NCBI RefSeq assembly: GCF_004365575.1
Contig: NZ_SOBG01000008.1
Span: 62,001-126,000 of the forward strand
Source: Hypnocyclicus thermotrophus
Lineage (GTDB): Bacteria; Fusobacteriota; Fusobacteriia; Fusobacteriales; Fusobacteriaceae
Length of the DNA: 64,000 bases
Direction of reading: 5' to 3'
The notes beneath the pieces are model-generated. The model worked only from the letters and a program-made list of their open reading frames with translations. It searched no databases and was not told the DNA's origin. The translations under genes and the position numbers were made by a program. Each line of letters starts with the position of its first letter. The first letter of the stretch is position 1. Below are positions 1 through 9,341 of the stretch, piece after piece.

Positions 1-2
1 CA

Positions 3-590
3 TATATAGAAATCCCGAAACAAATAAAAAGAAAACTTTTTAGACTTAGTGCTCTATTAGAAGTAGCTGATAGCGAGTTTACAAGTATAAAAGAAGAAAT
101 AGAAATGCTTGAAAAATTTTATGAAAACAAATTTGATAATAAAAAATATAATTTAAGAATTGATATTTCTTCTATTAATTATTATTTGAAATATAATAAC
201 GACAGGATTAAAAATATTGCAAAAAATTTTAATATAGAAAGATTCAAATCTTTTGAATCTGCTAAATTAGATAATTTAGAAAGAAAACTTTTACACTTTT
301 TATTAAAAACAAATAGACATTTTATTTATGATTTAGATGATTTTTTAAATATCATTGAATCAAATCAATCATTAATAGCTGATTTATTAGATAACGAAAT
401 TATAAAAAAATTAAGTATCATGATTAATTCTAGTTGTTCTTTTTTAATTGCTTTTATTATTTTAATTGATTTAGAGATAGATCGAGTTAAAAAAATATTA
501 AATCTTACAGAGACACAACTATTAAAAATATTAAAGCTAAGAGAAACTCTTAACTCTTTAAAATGTAGAGATATTGTTATAAAAAAATGA
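3..590 (+). CDS. Unrecognised protein, C-terminal part (cut by window edge)
   Basis: The frame is open from base 3 with no start signal. The first ATG, at 105, has no ribosome-binding site, so the gene almost certainly begins outside the window. About 195 residues are visible. They are rich in Leu, Ile, Lys and Asn, are predicted mostly helical, and contain no catalytic motif I recognise. A helical stretch near residues 110-190 looks like an all-alpha C-terminal domain. The stop is TGA at 588-590, and the next gene (msrC-like) starts 9 nt later with its AGGTG site overlapping this stop, so the two are probably co-transcribed. Function unknown. Confidence 0.6.
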   Translation, partial: YIEIPKQIKRKLFRLSALLEVADSEFTSIKEEIEMLEKFYENKFDNKKYNLRIDISSINYYLKYNNDRIKNIAKNFNIERFKSFESAKLDNLERKLLHFLLKTNRHFIYDLDDFLNIIESNQSLIADLLDNEIIKKLSIMINSSCSFLIAFIILIDLEIDRVKKILNLTETQLLKILKLRETLNSLKCRDIVIKK

Positions 591-599
591 GGTGTTAAT

Positions 600-1061
600 A
601 TGGATAAAAAAAATATATATGAAAATATTTTAGTTTTTATAGAAGGTATAATTGCTGATGAGAAAAATTATATTGCTAATCTTGCTAATATATCTGCTAT
701 ACTTTTTGAAAATCTTCCTAATTTAAACTGGGCTGGATTTTATTTATATGATGGAAAAGAATTAGTTCTTGGTCCTTTTCAAGGAAAATACGCTTGTATT
801 AGAATTCCTATTGGAAAAGGAGTATGTGGTAATAGTGCAAAAGATAAAAAAACTTATATTATCGACAATGTACATGAATTTAAAGGCCATATCGCTTGTG
901 ATTCTGCTTCGAATTCTGAAATAGTTGTCCCTATTATTAAAGATGATAATTTAATTGGTGTTCTTGATATTGATAGTTATAAATTTTCAAATTTCGATAA
1001 AATAGATAAATTATACTTAAAAAAAGTTATTGAAATATTTTTAAAATATAGTGAGATTTAA
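600..1061 (+). CDS. msrC: Free methionine-(R)-sulfoxide reductase, GAF domain
   Basis: This 153-residue single-GAF-domain protein is predicted to reduce free L-methionine-R-sulfoxide in the cytoplasm, an antioxidant repair reaction using thioredoxin-type electrons. All three family cysteines are visible: C66 in ACIRIP, C76 in GVCG and C100 in HIACDSASNSEIVVP. The NWAGFYL and LGPFQGK motifs of the substrate pocket are also present. Length matches the fRMsr family, and the ATG follows AGGTG at good spacing. It sits 9 nt after the unknown upstream gene and is followed by a bidirectional terminator. Complete cysteine conservation argues against a generic signalling GAF domain. Confidence 0.93.
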   Translation: MDKKNIYENILVFIEGIIADEKNYIANLANISAILFENLPNLNWAGFYLYDGKELVLGPFQGKYACIRIPIGKGVCGNSAKDKKTYIIDNVHEFKGHIACDSASNSEIVVPIIKDDNLIGVLDIDSYKFSNFDKIDKLYLKKVIEIFLKYSEI

Positions 1062-1066
1062 AAAAT

Positions 1067-1097
1067 AAAAAGGCTTCTTAAATTAAGAAGCCTTTTT
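1067..1097. terminator. Bidirectional intrinsic terminator
   Basis: An A-run followed by GGCTTCTTA, a short AT loop, TAAGAAGCC and a T-run forms a near-perfect stem that works on both strands. It separates the convergent msrC (+) and chemoreceptor (-) genes. Confidence 0.9.
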
Positions 1098-1098
1098 A

Positions 1099-2931
1099 TT
1101 ATTGTTTGAATCTATGAAGCATATTATCTAAATGATTTGATGTTTCTGTAAGTTCTGTTGCTCCTTCTCCTAAGGTATTTATTACTTCCGATGTTGACAT
1201 AACAGCATCATCAATTTCTTTTACTCTTGTATTAATTTCTTCAAATGAGTTTGTTATTTCATTTGAATTGTTAAGTAATTGTCTTAAATCTTCTGTTTGA
1301 TTAGATATTCCTAAATGAATATCATTTAAATCATTTATTAGTGTCTCAAATGAAGAAACTATTTTTTCTATTGTAGATGATACACTATTTACTTCTTCAT
1401 TTGTTTCTGATAATTTTTCTACATTTTGATTGGATATGTTTACTGTTTCATCAATTTTTTCAGTTATATGGTTTATTTTCCCTTCTATGTCTTCTGCTGT
1501 TTCTCTTGAAGTATTAGCTAATTTTCTAATTTCTTCTGCCACCACTGCAAATCCTTTTCCAGCTTCTCCCGCTCTAGATGCTTCTATTGCAGCATTTAAT
1601 GCAAGCATATTTGTTTGCTCTGTTACTTTATAAATTTTATTTATAAATACATGTATTTCTGATGATAATTCTTTTAAAATATTTATCTCTTTAGCGCTAT
1701 TTTTAATATCTTCTCCAATTAATGATATTTTTTCTAATGTTTTTAATAAATTTTTCTTTTCACTTAAAGTTTCTTCTAATACTAAACTATTGTTTGTACT
1801 TATATTATCTACTAAACTAAGCATCCCTTGTGCATTTTCTGATATAGCTTTTACTTTATTATCTACTTCGTGTAAATTATTAAATGATACAGATACTGAA
1901 TCTGATATATTATTTATTGTAGCAGATAATTCTTCTGTTGTAGCAGCTGTTTTTAGTGCTGAATCTGATATATTTCCTGATTGATGTTTTACATTTTTTG
2001 ATACTTCTTTTATTTCAGCTATAGTTTCTTTTAATGTATCAACCATTGTTTTAAATGATAAAGTTAAAACTCCTGTTTCATTTTTCTCTATTTTTTTAGG
2101 AAATACTACTGTTAGATCTAAATCAGATAATTTTTTACCTACAGTTGTTAAATTTTTAAGTGGTTTTGCTATACTTCTAACTAGTATTATAAATACTAGA
2201 ATAGAAAATAATACTATTACAATTATATATACTCTATTTCTTATTGCTACTGATTTTATTAGCTCAACATTTCCTTCTGAAATACTTTTTACATTATCTA
2301 TCGTCCAACTATTCTCTTTATTTTTCTTATCTACATATGGAGCTAAAGAATTATATACTGAATCCATACTTATAGCTACTTTTCCCAAATACGTATACTT
2401 TTCTTCTCCTAATATTTTCATAAACTCTTTATTTTTTTCTTCTAAAATATTTATTAACTCTTTTGATTTATTTATATTCCCATCATTTATAACTTTTTTC
2501 AATTCTTCATTTAAAAGAAAAATTTCATTTCTTATTTCTAATTCTTTTTCTTTTTTTTCTATTAATACGTCTACATTTTTTCTAAGTGATTTTATAACTA
2601 AATCTAATGTCCCTTTTAATCCTAAACTATCTGATACTTTATACACATTATCTATATTTTTTTTAAGTTTTTTTATCAACCTATTTTTTTCTTCTTTATT
2701 TTCAATATAGATAAATTCATTAGCTGATGCAAACAATTTTATCAATGAATCTTGAATTTTTTTTACTTCTATACTTTCATTTGATATTTGTTTCAATGTT
2801 TCTACATTTTGATTTATTTCATCACCTTTTTCTGCAAATAACTTTGTATTTACTGAAAGATTGTACGAAATCCCAGCTAATCCTAAAAAAATAAATAAGA
2901 ACCCTATAAATAACTTTGTACTAATTTTCAT
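1099..2931 (-). CDS. Methyl-accepting chemotaxis protein
   Basis: This 610-residue transmembrane chemoreceptor has TM1 at about 7-25 and a helical periplasmic region of about 200 residues resembling a four-helix-bundle sensor. TM2 is at 234-251, followed by a HAMP linker and a long cytoplasmic coiled-coil signalling domain. The signalling tip carries the classical hairpin motif [19 protein letters not shown] followed by [15 protein letters not shown], which contacts CheA/CheW. The ATG has a strong AGGAGG site, and a TTGAAA-17-TATAAT promoter lies just upstream. It is a single-gene unit away from the cheA cluster at 32-37 kb. The ligand cannot be inferred. Confidence 0.95.
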   Translation of the reverse strand: MKISTKLFIGFLFIFLGLAGISYNLSVNTKLFAEKGDEINQNVETLKQISNESIEVKKIQDSLIKLFASANEFIYIENKEEKNRLIKKLKKNIDNVYKVSDSLGLKGTLDLVIKSLRKNVDVLIEKKEKELEIRNEIFLLNEELKKVINDGNINKSKELINILEEKNKEFMKILGEEKYTYLGKVAISMDSVYNSLAPYVDKKNKENSWTIDNVKSISEGNVELIKSVAIRNRVYIIVIVLFSILVFIILVRSIAKPLKNLTTVGKKLSDLDLTVVFPKKIEKNETGVLTLSFKTMVDTLKETIAEIKEVSKNVKHQSGNISDSALKTAATTEELSATINNISDSVSVSFNNLHEVDNKVKAISENAQGMLSLVDNISTNNSLVLEETLSEKKNLLKTLEKISLIGEDIKNSAKEINILKELSSEIHVFINKIYKVTEQTNMLALNAAIEASRAGEAGKGFAVVAEEIRKLANTSRETAEDIEGKINHITEKIDETVNISNQNVEKLSETNEEVNSVSSTIEKIVSSFETLINDLNDIHLGISNQTEDLRQLLNNSNEITNSFEEINTRVKEIDDAVMSTSEVINTLGEGATELTETSNHLDNMLHRFKQ

Positions 2932-2966
2932 ATCATACCTCCTAAATAATATAGCACTCTATATCT

Positions 2967-2995
2967 ATTATATTCTATTTTATCTGCTATTTCAA
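2967..2995 (-). promoter_or_regulatory. Sigma-70-type promoter of the chemoreceptor gene
   Basis: On the minus strand, TTGAAA, a 17-nt spacer and TATAAT lie about 36 nt before the start codon. The element is not sigma-28-like, which would be the usual expectation for a late motility gene. Confidence 0.65.
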
Positions 2996-3032
2996 ATTAT
3001 ATATTTTTTTTTATCAAATATTAATTTTTTGT

Positions 3033-3078
3033 AAATAAAAAAGAGTAAAACTCTTAATTAAGTTTTTACTCTTTTTTA
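3033..3078 (-). terminator. Intrinsic terminator after ddl
   Basis: A long A/T-rich hairpin (AAAAAAGAGTAAAA pairing with TTTTACTCTTTTTT) overlaps the ddl stop codon and ends in a T-run on the minus strand. Confidence 0.75.
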
Positions 3079-4134
3079 TTTAAGATTATTACTTATAAGT
3101 ATATCAATAAGTTCCGAATATGCTATACCTTCTTTATTCCAAAGTTTTGGATACATGCTTATTTTTGTAAAGCCTGGTAAAGTATTTATTTCATTAACAT
3201 AAATATCCCCATTTTTACATAAAAAACTATCTATTCTAGCTATATCTTTGCATTCAAGGATTTTAAAAACTTCTTTTGCTATCTCTTGCACTTTATTTAC
3301 TATTTTTTTTTCTAATTTTGCTGGTATTTCTAAATTTGCACCATTTTCATCTATATATTTAGCTTCATAAGAATAAAATTCATGTTTATCTAAATTTGGA
3401 ACAATTTCTCCTATTCCACTGGCTAACACTTCTCCATTTTTTTCTAAGATAGCACATTCTATTTCTCTACCTTTTATAAATTCTTCTATAATTATTTTAT
3501 TATCATATTTAAATGCTTTTTCTATAGATTCCTCTAATTCTTTTTTGTTTTTTGCCTTACTTATTCCTACGGATGAACCCATATTTGCTGGTTTTACAAA
3601 CATTGGGTATCCTAGCGTCTCTTCCAATTTATTATAGTCAATAAGTTCATATTTTCGTATTGTTATATATTTTGAGGTTTTTATTCCTGCATTTACTAAT
3701 AATCTTTTCATTATCTCTTTATCCATACCTACAGCAGATCCTAATATCCCTGCTCCTATAAAAGGTATATTTAAAATTCTTAGCATTCCTTGAAGTGCTC
3801 CATCTTCTCCTATTGTTCCATGAATTATCGAAAAAACTATATCTATATTTATCTCTTTATAAGTTCTTAAATCTATTAATTTACTATTTTTACCTTTTAA
3901 AGAAAATCCTAATTCTATTCCTGTATTTTTTAATTTTATATTTTTAGGATTATTCTCATTTTCTAAAAAATTTTTATTAAATAAAAACCAATTCCCTTTT
4001 TTATCTACACCTATAAGTTTTACATCATATTTATTTTTATCTATCGCATCATAAATATTTTTTGCTGATTGAAGTGAAACTTCATGCTCTTGTGATTCCC
4101 CACCAAAAATAAGTCCTAATGATATTTTTGACAT
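3076..4134 (-). CDS. ddl: D-alanine--D-alanine ligase
   Basis: This 352-residue ATP-grasp ligase makes the D-Ala-D-Ala dipeptide for peptidoglycan in the cytoplasm. Visible motifs are LIFGGESQEHEVS with active-site Glu18, HGTIGEDG at 105-112, MFVKPANMGSSVG at 178-190, and NEINTLPGFTKISMYP near the C-terminus. Y260 in EAKY corresponds to the tyrosine that gives D-Ala rather than D-lactate specificity, so a vancomycin-resistance-type depsipeptide ligase is unlikely. The ATG has a strong AGGAGGG site. It lies 19 nt downstream of the marC-like gene and is probably co-transcribed with it. Confidence 0.95.
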   Translation of the reverse strand: MSKISLGLIFGGESQEHEVSLQSAKNIYDAIDKNKYDVKLIGVDKKGNWFLFNKNFLENENNPKNIKLKNTGIELGFSLKGKNSKLIDLRTYKEINIDIVFSIIHGTIGEDGALQGMLRILNIPFIGAGILGSAVGMDKEIMKRLLVNAGIKTSKYITIRKYELIDYNKLEETLGYPMFVKPANMGSSVGISKAKNKKELEESIEKAFKYDNKIIIEEFIKGREIECAILEKNGEVLASGIGEIVPNLDKHEFYSYEAKYIDENGANLEIPAKLEKKIVNKVQEIAKEVFKILECKDIARIDSFLCKNGDIYVNEINTLPGFTKISMYPKLWNKEGIAYSELIDILISNNLK

Positions 4135-4153
4135 ATCTCCCTCCTAGTAAATT

Positions 4154-4744
4154 TTATTTTAAAAAATTTGCTACTCCTACTAAAATCATTTGTGCTGACA
4201 TAGCTGATAAAATAAGTCCTGTAAGTTTTATTAATATATTTAATCCTTTTTGCTTTAATAACTTCTCTATTATATTACTTATATATAATAATATTCCTAA
4301 TGATACAATTGATAAAATCAATGATATAAATAATAATATTTTTTCACTATATTTTGTAATTTCTGCTCCCATTACAAGTAAAGTTCCTACAGTAGCAGGC
4401 CCTACTGCTACTGGAATAGCTAACGGTACTACTGCTATATCTTCTGTTTCTGTATTTGGAGTTTCTATATTTCCCTTTACTAAATTAATTGAAGATAATA
4501 AAAGAAGTATTCCAGCTCCTACTCTAAATGAATCTACTGTTATTCCAAATAATTTAAATATTGCATTTCCTGCAATTAATAAAATAACTGTAGTTATAGT
4601 TATTGCTATTGTTACTTTTACTGCTAATGCTTTTCTATCATGTTTAGTCCATTTACTTGTTAGTGATAAAAAAGTTGATAAAATAAAAAAAGGTGTTAAT
4701 ATAAAAAACAATTTTAAGTAATTTTCAATTATAATTCTAAACAC
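4154..4744 (-). CDS. MarC-family integral membrane protein
   Basis: This 196-residue protein has about six predicted transmembrane helices. The family signature PLAIPVAVGPATVGTLLVMG lies in the middle, matching the MarC/UPF0056 family of inner-membrane proteins of unsettled function (historically, and doubtfully, linked to multiple antibiotic resistance). The ATG follows AAGGAGG. The next gene downstream, after 19 nt, is ddl. A 200-codon open frame on the opposite strand is an antisense artefact. Confidence 0.88.
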   Translation of the reverse strand: MFRIIIENYLKLFFILTPFFILSTFLSLTSKWTKHDRKALAVKVTIAITITTVILLIAGNAIFKLFGITVDSFRVGAGILLLLSSINLVKGNIETPNTETEDIAVVPLAIPVAVGPATVGTLLVMGAEITKYSEKILLFISLILSIVSLGILLYISNIIEKLLKQKGLNILIKLTGLILSAMSAQMILVGVANFLK

Positions 4745-4828
4745 TTTTCCTCCTTAAATATAAATATTCATATTTTATAAAAATATCTCTTGTTGTCGTA
4801 ATTACTTAATTTCATTTGATTTTACAAA

Positions 4829-4852
4829 AAAATAAGAGGCTTATTTTGCCTC
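4829..4852 (-). terminator. Intrinsic terminator after accB
   Basis: On the minus strand, GAGGC, a 7-nt loop and GCCTC are followed by TTATTTTTTT. The hairpin starts within the accB coding end, so the stop codon lies in the loop. Confidence 0.7.
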
Positions 4853-5299
4853 AATTAAAAATAGCTTATCTCCTTTTTTTACTGCTTGTCCATCTTCTAT
4901 AAGAATTTTTACTATTTTTCCTGATATATTTGATTTTACTTCATTCATTAGTTTCATGGCTTCAACAATACAAAGTGTATCGCCTTCTTTTACTATATCC
5001 CCCTCTTTTACAAATGGTGCTGCTCCTGGAGAAGGTGCTTTATAAAAAGTTCCTACCATTGGAGATATTATTTCATCATAATTTTCATTATCTTGATCAA
5101 GTATTTCTTCTGTTTCTAGGTCATAATTTGTGACTTCTTCTACATATTCAACTTTCTGTGGTACAACTGTCTTTACTACCTCAGAACTACCTCTTTTTAA
5201 TATTACTTTTGCTTCCTCTGTTTCTAGAATAAATTCAGAAATATTATTTTTTTCCACACTTTTAGCTAGTTCTTTTAAATTTTCAACAGTAATTTTCAT
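4841..5299 (-). CDS. accB: Biotin carboxyl carrier protein
   Basis: This 152-residue protein has an N-terminal dimerisation-like segment, an acidic linker (about 50-75) and a C-terminal biotinyl/lipoyl domain. The biotinylation motif VEAMKLMNE has K116 as the attachment site, and the thumb-like [18 protein letters not shown] precedes it, typical of acetyl-CoA carboxylase BCCP. It is the second gene after the PheB-like ACT protein (14-nt gap). No accC or accA/D gene is adjacent, which is unusual because accB normally pairs with accC. A carrier for another biotin enzyme is possible, but the length and thumb motif favour AccB. Confidence 0.9.
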   Translation of the reverse strand: MKITVENLKELAKSVEKNNISEFILETEEAKVILKRGSSEVVKTVVPQKVEYVEEVTNYDLETEEILDQDNENYDEIISPMVGTFYKAPSPGAAPFVKEGDIVKEGDTLCIVEAMKLMNEVKSNISGKIVKILIEDGQAVKKGDKLFLIEAK

Positions 5300-5313
5300 A
5301 AAAATCCTCCGTT

Positions 5314-5760
5314 TTAGTTATTTCCAATTATCCTTAAATCTTTCACTCCTTTTATACCTCTTATTTCTTCAAGAGTTATTTCAATATCACGAAGTTTTTC
5401 CTCTCTTGCTTGTAGAGATATAGTGGCAGCTGCTAGATTGTCTATTGGTATATTTTGAATAATTGTTAAAATATTCAAATTTGATTCTGCTATTGCATCA
5501 AGTATTTTTGATAAAATACCTGGATGATCATCCATAAGTAAATAAAGATTAAAAACTGTATCTCTTCCACTTTCAAAAAATGGTCTAATATAATCTTTAT
5601 ATTTATAATACGTACTTCTACTTATACCAACTCTTTGAATAGCTTCATATTTAGATATTCTTTCACTTTGAATAAGATCATTTACTTCTATAACTTTTTG
5701 AATAGAAGTAGGAAGTATCTCTCTATCTACAATAAAATATTCTTTTTTATTTTTCATCAT
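5314..5760 (-). CDS. PheB/UPF0735-family ACT-domain protein
   Basis: This 148-residue protein has an N-terminal helix-turn-helix-like segment (about 25-60, [21 protein letters not shown]) and a C-terminal ACT domain (about 68-146, [21 protein letters not shown]). The arrangement matches the UPF0735 family (B. subtilis PheB), presumed to sense an amino acid, perhaps phenylalanine. Two consecutive ATGs are possible starts after AGGGTGAT. It leads a two-gene unit with accB. Regulatory role is inferred from the domains only. Confidence 0.87.
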   Translation of the reverse strand: MMKNKKEYFIVDREILPTSIQKVIEVNDLIQSERISKYEAIQRVGISRSTYYKYKDYIRPFFESGRDTVFNLYLLMDDHPGILSKILDAIAESNLNILTIIQNIPIDNLAAATISLQAREEKLRDIEITLEEIRGIKGVKDLRIIGNN

Positions 5761-5768
5761 ATCACCCT

Positions 5769-5796
5769 ATAGTATTATTTTTTAATACAATACTAT
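5769..5796. repeat. Inverted repeat just upstream of the ACT-protein gene
   Basis: ATAGTATT and AATACTAT flank a 12-nt AT spacer a few bases before the ribosome-binding site of the ACT-domain gene. It could be an operator or a leader hairpin. No T-run follows on the coding strand, so it is not a terminator for ychF. Confidence 0.4.
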
Positions 5797-5822
5797 CATT
5801 TTTTTAATATTTTTTCAAGCTT

Positions 5823-6917
5823 TTATACATTAAATAAAAATTCCATTAAATCTCCATCTTGTACAATGTATTCTTTTCCTTCTATTCTAAGAACTCCTGC
5901 TTCTTGAGCTCCTTTCCAACCTTTATTTTTTATAAAATCATCATATGCTACTACTTTTGCCCTAATAAAACCTTTTTCAAAATCTGTATGTATTTCTGAA
6001 GCCGCTTTTGGAGCTGTTGCACCTATTTTTATAGTCCATGCTCTCACTTCTTTTACTCCTGCTGTAAAATATGTTTGAAGTCCTAAAAGTTTATATCCTG
6101 CTTTTATTAGTCTATTAAGTCCTGCTTCTTCTACTCCTAATTCTTCTAAAAACATTTGTTTATCTTCTTCTTCCATTTCTGCTAATTCTGCTTCTACTTT
6201 TGCAGATACTATAACTACCTCTGAATTCAGAGCTTTTGCATATTCTTTTACTTTATCTACATATTTATTTCCAGTAGCTAAGTCATCTTCTGATACATTG
6301 GCAGCAAACATCATTGGCTTTAAAGTTAAAAATTGATATACTTTTATTAAATTATATTCTTCTTCTGTTAATTCAAGTGTTTTTAATAACTGAAAATTTT
6401 CTAAATGATTTTTACATTTTTCTAATATTGGCATTATTTGAAGTGCTTCTTTATTTTTAGCTCTTACTAATTTACCATATTTAGTAATTGCTCTTTCTAC
6501 AGCCTCTAAATCAGATAATATCAATTCTGTGTTTATTACTTCTATATCTCTAATAGGATCTACACTTCCATCTACATGTACTACATTTCCATCATCAAAA
6601 CATCTTACAACTTGACAAATTGCAGCAGTATTTCTTATATTACTTAAAAACTGATTTCCTAGTCCTTCTCCTTTTGATGCACCTTTTACAAGTCCTGCTA
6701 TATCTACAAACTCAACTGTTGCATTTACTACTCTTTGTGGATTTATAATTTTAGCTAATTCTTCCATTCTTTCATCAGGTACAGTTACCATTCCTACATT
6801 GGGCTCTATTGTACAAAATGGATAATTTGCAGCTTCTGCTGCTCCAGCTTTTGTTATTGCGTTAAAAAGTGTTGATTTTCCTACATTGGGCAATCCAACT
6901 ATTCCAATACCTATCAT
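5823..6917 (-). CDS. ychF: YchF/OLA1-family ribosome-binding ATPase
   Basis: This 364-residue P-loop protein of the Obg-related family binds ribosomes and prefers ATP to GTP. G1 is GLPNVGKST at 8-16, and the family-typical NVSE replaces NKxD, explaining ATP preference. [20 protein letters not shown] is the G3/switch region, and the C-terminal TGS domain ends in [17 protein letters not shown]. Length is exactly as expected. AGGAGG lies about 11 nt before the ATG. It is transcribed alone from its own promoter, since a terminator after csrA precedes it. Confidence 0.97.
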   Translation of the reverse strand: MIGIGIVGLPNVGKSTLFNAITKAGAAEAANYPFCTIEPNVGMVTVPDERMEELAKIINPQRVVNATVEFVDIAGLVKGASKGEGLGNQFLSNIRNTAAICQVVRCFDDGNVVHVDGSVDPIRDIEVINTELILSDLEAVERAITKYGKLVRAKNKEALQIMPILEKCKNHLENFQLLKTLELTEEEYNLIKVYQFLTLKPMMFAANVSEDDLATGNKYVDKVKEYAKALNSEVVIVSAKVEAELAEMEEEDKQMFLEELGVEEAGLNRLIKAGYKLLGLQTYFTAGVKEVRAWTIKIGATAPKAASEIHTDFEKGFIRAKVVAYDDFIKNKGWKGAQEAGVLRIEGKEYIVQDGDLMEFLFNV

Positions 6918-6955
6918 TACTTATTTTTCCTCCTAATTTTTTAAAATTACACTAA

Positions 6956-6984
6956 ATATTATCATAAAACACTCTTTTTTGCAA
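6956..6984 (-). promoter_or_regulatory. Promoter of ychF
   Basis: On the minus strand, TTGCAA, a 17-nt spacer and TAATAT lie about 40 nt before the ychF start and directly after the csrA terminator. Confidence 0.6.
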
Positions 6985-6990
6985 TTAATT

Positions 6991-7024
6991 AAAAAAGTTA
7001 TATCTAATTATTAGATATAACTTT
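6991..7024 (-). terminator. Intrinsic terminator after csrA
   Basis: AAAGTTATATCTA, a 5-nt loop and TAGATATAACTTT are followed by T-residues on the minus strand. The stem overlaps the csrA stop codon and ends the flagellar cluster. Confidence 0.8.
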
Positions 7025-7259
7025 ATTTCTTTTTAAATTTATTAAACAGTCCTGATAATCCTGATATTTCTTTTGGTGTTTCTGCTGCTTTTCTATTTTC
7101 TGCTTGAATTTCCTCATAAACTTCTGCTCTGTGTACACTTACACTTCTTGGAGCTTTTATACCTAATTTTACTTGATCTCCCTTTATATCTACTACAATT
7201 ACTTCTATATCGTCACCTATAATTATACTCTCATTTTTTTTCCTTGATAATACTAACAT
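7023..7259 (-). CDS. csrA: Carbon storage regulator CsrA
   Basis: This 78-residue RNA-binding translational regulator has the canonical start [16 protein letters not shown] and the RNA-contact patch [19 protein letters not shown]. It normally dimerises and binds GGA-containing leaders; in clostridial and Bacillus-type systems it represses flagellin translation and is titrated by FliW. Here fliW lies immediately upstream (8-nt gap), giving the classic fliW-csrA partner-switch pair. The C-terminal tail (about residues 52-78) is longer than the shortest homologues. Strong AGGAGG before ATG. Confidence 0.97.
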   Translation of the reverse strand: MLVLSRKKNESIIIGDDIEVIVVDIKGDQVKLGIKAPRSVSVHRAEVYEEIQAENRKAAETPKEISGLSGLFNKFKKK

Positions 7260-7267
7260 ATCTCCTC

Positions 7268-7711
7268 CTACCCTAAATATTTCTGCATTTCTTCTAAAAT
7301 ATAGTGCTTCAACTTATGTTTTGGATTAGTTGAAATCACTTGTTTACCTATTTTTTTCTTAGTATTTATAACTATAGGTCCTTGAAGATTTGCAGTCATT
7401 TTTGAAGGATCCTCTGGCACTACTACAATAGCAAATATATCAGAATCTTCTGGCGCTTCTAAATCTAACTCTTCTGCATCTTTATCAGCTAGATTTAAAC
7501 TGTAATTAGGATTAAATTCAAAAGGTCTAATTATAACAAAAGCAAGTTCTGGATCATCTATAGCTAAGAGCCACATTAATGGATTATTTTCTTCTATATT
7601 TAATATAGTAAATCTTTTTATATTTTCAAATCCGAAAATTCCATCTTTAAAAATTACTATATCATCTTCTAATATTTCTATTTCTCCAAATCTTGAAGTA
7701 TTTAGCTTCAT
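7268..7711 (-). CDS. fliW: Flagellar assembly factor FliW
   Basis: This 147-residue protein binds CsrA as a non-competitive antagonist and also binds flagellin, coupling flagellin secretion to its translation. Its family pattern is visible: an N-terminal RFGEIEI, then [18 protein letters not shown], a [18 protein letters not shown] core and a C-terminal [16 protein letters not shown]. Length is standard. It lies 9 nt after the DUF6470 gene and 8 nt before csrA, with its own AGGAGG. Confidence 0.95.
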   Translation of the reverse strand: MKLNTSRFGEIEILEDDIVIFKDGIFGFENIKRFTILNIEENNPLMWLLAIDDPELAFVIIRPFEFNPNYSLNLADKDAEELDLEAPEDSDIFAIVVVPEDPSKMTANLQGPIVINTKKKIGKQVISTNPKHKLKHYILEEMQKYLG

Positions 7712-7720
7712 ATATTCCTC

Positions 7721-8293
7721 CTATATTTTTGTATCAATTTTATTATCATATGTAGTTATTTCAACTTTTGGATATCTATCTACTCCAATATTTAATGTTC
7801 CTTTTTTACTATTAATATTTAAATTTTTTTTAACATTCAAATCAATTTTATAAGGTTTATAATTTATATTTACATATCCTTTTTTTACTCTAATTCGAAT
7901 AGGTTCTTTTGGAAAATATCCTACATTTATCTCTTTTTTACCATTTCTATAAAGTTTTTCAAGAGATATATTTGCAATAGCATTTTTTTCGTTATTTTCT
8001 ATTTTCATCATTCTATCGCCATCTTGAACATATTCACTAATTGCTTGATTTCCTTTTTGAAGGCTATAGTTTGATATATCTTTTTGTAAATCTACTGGAT
8101 TTTTTCTATATAGTTGCTTATCTGCTGGATAATTATGTATTTCTACTGTATCTGATTTAGTTTTTATATTAAATTTAGCTTTAGTTTTTCTAAGATTCAT
8201 AGTAGCATCTTGACCTCTTATTTTCATTTGTGGTCTTGTACTACTAATTCTTATATTACTATTTATAGTATTTATTTGTATCATTTTTGACAT
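7721..8293 (-). CDS. DUF6470 (YviE-like) protein of the flagellar cluster
   Basis: About 190 residues, beginning MSKMIQINTINSNIRIS and containing RPQMKIRGQDATMNLR; the middle is hydrophilic and the C-terminal half is predicted beta-rich. Composition and position between flgL and fliW match the DUF6470/YviE family of Bacillus and clostridia, whose function is unknown. I chose the ATG at 8293, which has AGG about 11 nt upstream. A GTG at 8302 would be too close to that site. Identification rests largely on gene order. Confidence 0.7.
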   Translation of the reverse strand: MSKMIQINTINSNIRISSTRPQMKIRGQDATMNLRKTKAKFNIKTKSDTVEIHNYPADKQLYRKNPVDLQKDISNYSLQKGNQAISEYVQDGDRMMKIENNEKNAIANISLEKLYRNGKKEINVGYFPKEPIRIRVKKGYVNINYKPYKIDLNVKKNLNINSKKGTLNIGVDRYPKVEITTYDNKIDTKI

Positions 8294-8325
8294 AATTATC
8301 ACAACCTATTATTACAATGTTAAAA

Positions 8326-9330
8326 TTATTTTACAAAATCTACTAAAGTTGGTTGAATAACTTTTGCTCCAACAGAAAGTGACATTCTCTGTACATTTTC
8401 TTGTGTTTTTAAATCCATTATAGATTTAGTTATATCTGTATCTTGTGTTCTTGACAATAAGTCACTCATACTTATTTTGTTATCTTCAAGTCTCGCCTCT
8501 ACTTGCTCTATTCTTCTCATTTTTGCTCCAACTTGAGATCTATATTTCATTATCATATTAAAAATTCTATCTAATTCACCTATCTGTGATTCTATTGTAT
8601 GTCCATCATTATCTTTATCGCTATTTACATCACCTTTATATATACTATCTCTTAAATATAATAGTTCCTTAAAAAGGTCTCCTTCTTTATTTTTAAAAAT
8701 TTTATCACCTGTAACATTATACTCTAATGTTACTCCTTTGTCTACTTCTGTCATCATCATTCCTTGATCACCAGTATAATCTATTTTAACTGGAACATCT
8801 TTTAATATGTTTTTTCTAAGGTTACCTTCTACGTCTGTTAAATCAAGTGTCGCTTCTTCTCCTTCTTTTAATAAATCATTCCCTGTGAATATTTTAAAAG
8901 GCTTTTCTTGGGTATTATATCCCGCAAAAATATATCTTCCCCCTATACTTGAATTTCCTACGACAACTAATTGCTCTATTAATTCATTTATTTCTGATGC
9001 TACTGCGTCTCTAGCAGTTTGCTCAAAACTATCATTTGCTGATTGTACCGCTAATTCTCTTATTCTTTGAAGTATTTCACTTACTTGAGTTAATGATACA
9101 TCTGTTGAGTTAAGATAAGTTTTTGCATTATCCACATTTTCTAAATATTTTTCTATTTCTGTCAATGCTGTTTGATAAGACATAACTTTTACAGCACCAA
9201 TTGGATTATCTTGAGGAAGATTAATTTTAGTTCCTTTTGACAATCTATCATTAGTAATATCCATTTTTTCCATATTATTTTGTATATTACTAATTGCATT
9301 TGTTGACATCATTTTTCCCGTTACTCTCAT
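8326..9330 (-). CDS. flgL: Flagellar hook-filament junction protein FlgL (HAP3)
   Basis: This 334-residue secreted axial protein joins the hook zone to the filament. The N-terminal flagellin-like helix (MRVTGKMMSTNAISNIQNN, then RLSKGTKINLPQDNPIGA) and the conserved RIRELAVQSANDS segment are visible. The C-terminal helix has the usual coiled-coil pattern ending KVIQPTLVDFV. There is no Sec signal, as expected for type III export. It lies 11 nt after flgK with AGAGGTG before the ATG. Confidence 0.95.
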   Translation of the reverse strand: MRVTGKMMSTNAISNIQNNMEKMDITNDRLSKGTKINLPQDNPIGAVKVMSYQTALTEIEKYLENVDNAKTYLNSTDVSLTQVSEILQRIRELAVQSANDSFEQTARDAVASEINELIEQLVVVGNSSIGGRYIFAGYNTQEKPFKIFTGNDLLKEGEEATLDLTDVEGNLRKNILKDVPVKIDYTGDQGMMMTEVDKGVTLEYNVTGDKIFKNKEGDLFKELLYLRDSIYKGDVNSDKDNDGHTIESQIGELDRIFNMIMKYRSQVGAKMRRIEQVEARLEDNKISMSDLLSRTQDTDITKSIMDLKTQENVQRMSLSVGAKVIQPTLVDFVK

Positions 9331-9341
9331 TTTTTACACCT

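Noticed and set aside
4119-4721. 200-codon plus-strand frame
   Set aside because: It is antisense to the marC-like gene, has no ribosome site or recognisable motif, and has low-complexity composition; the minus-strand frame has family motifs.
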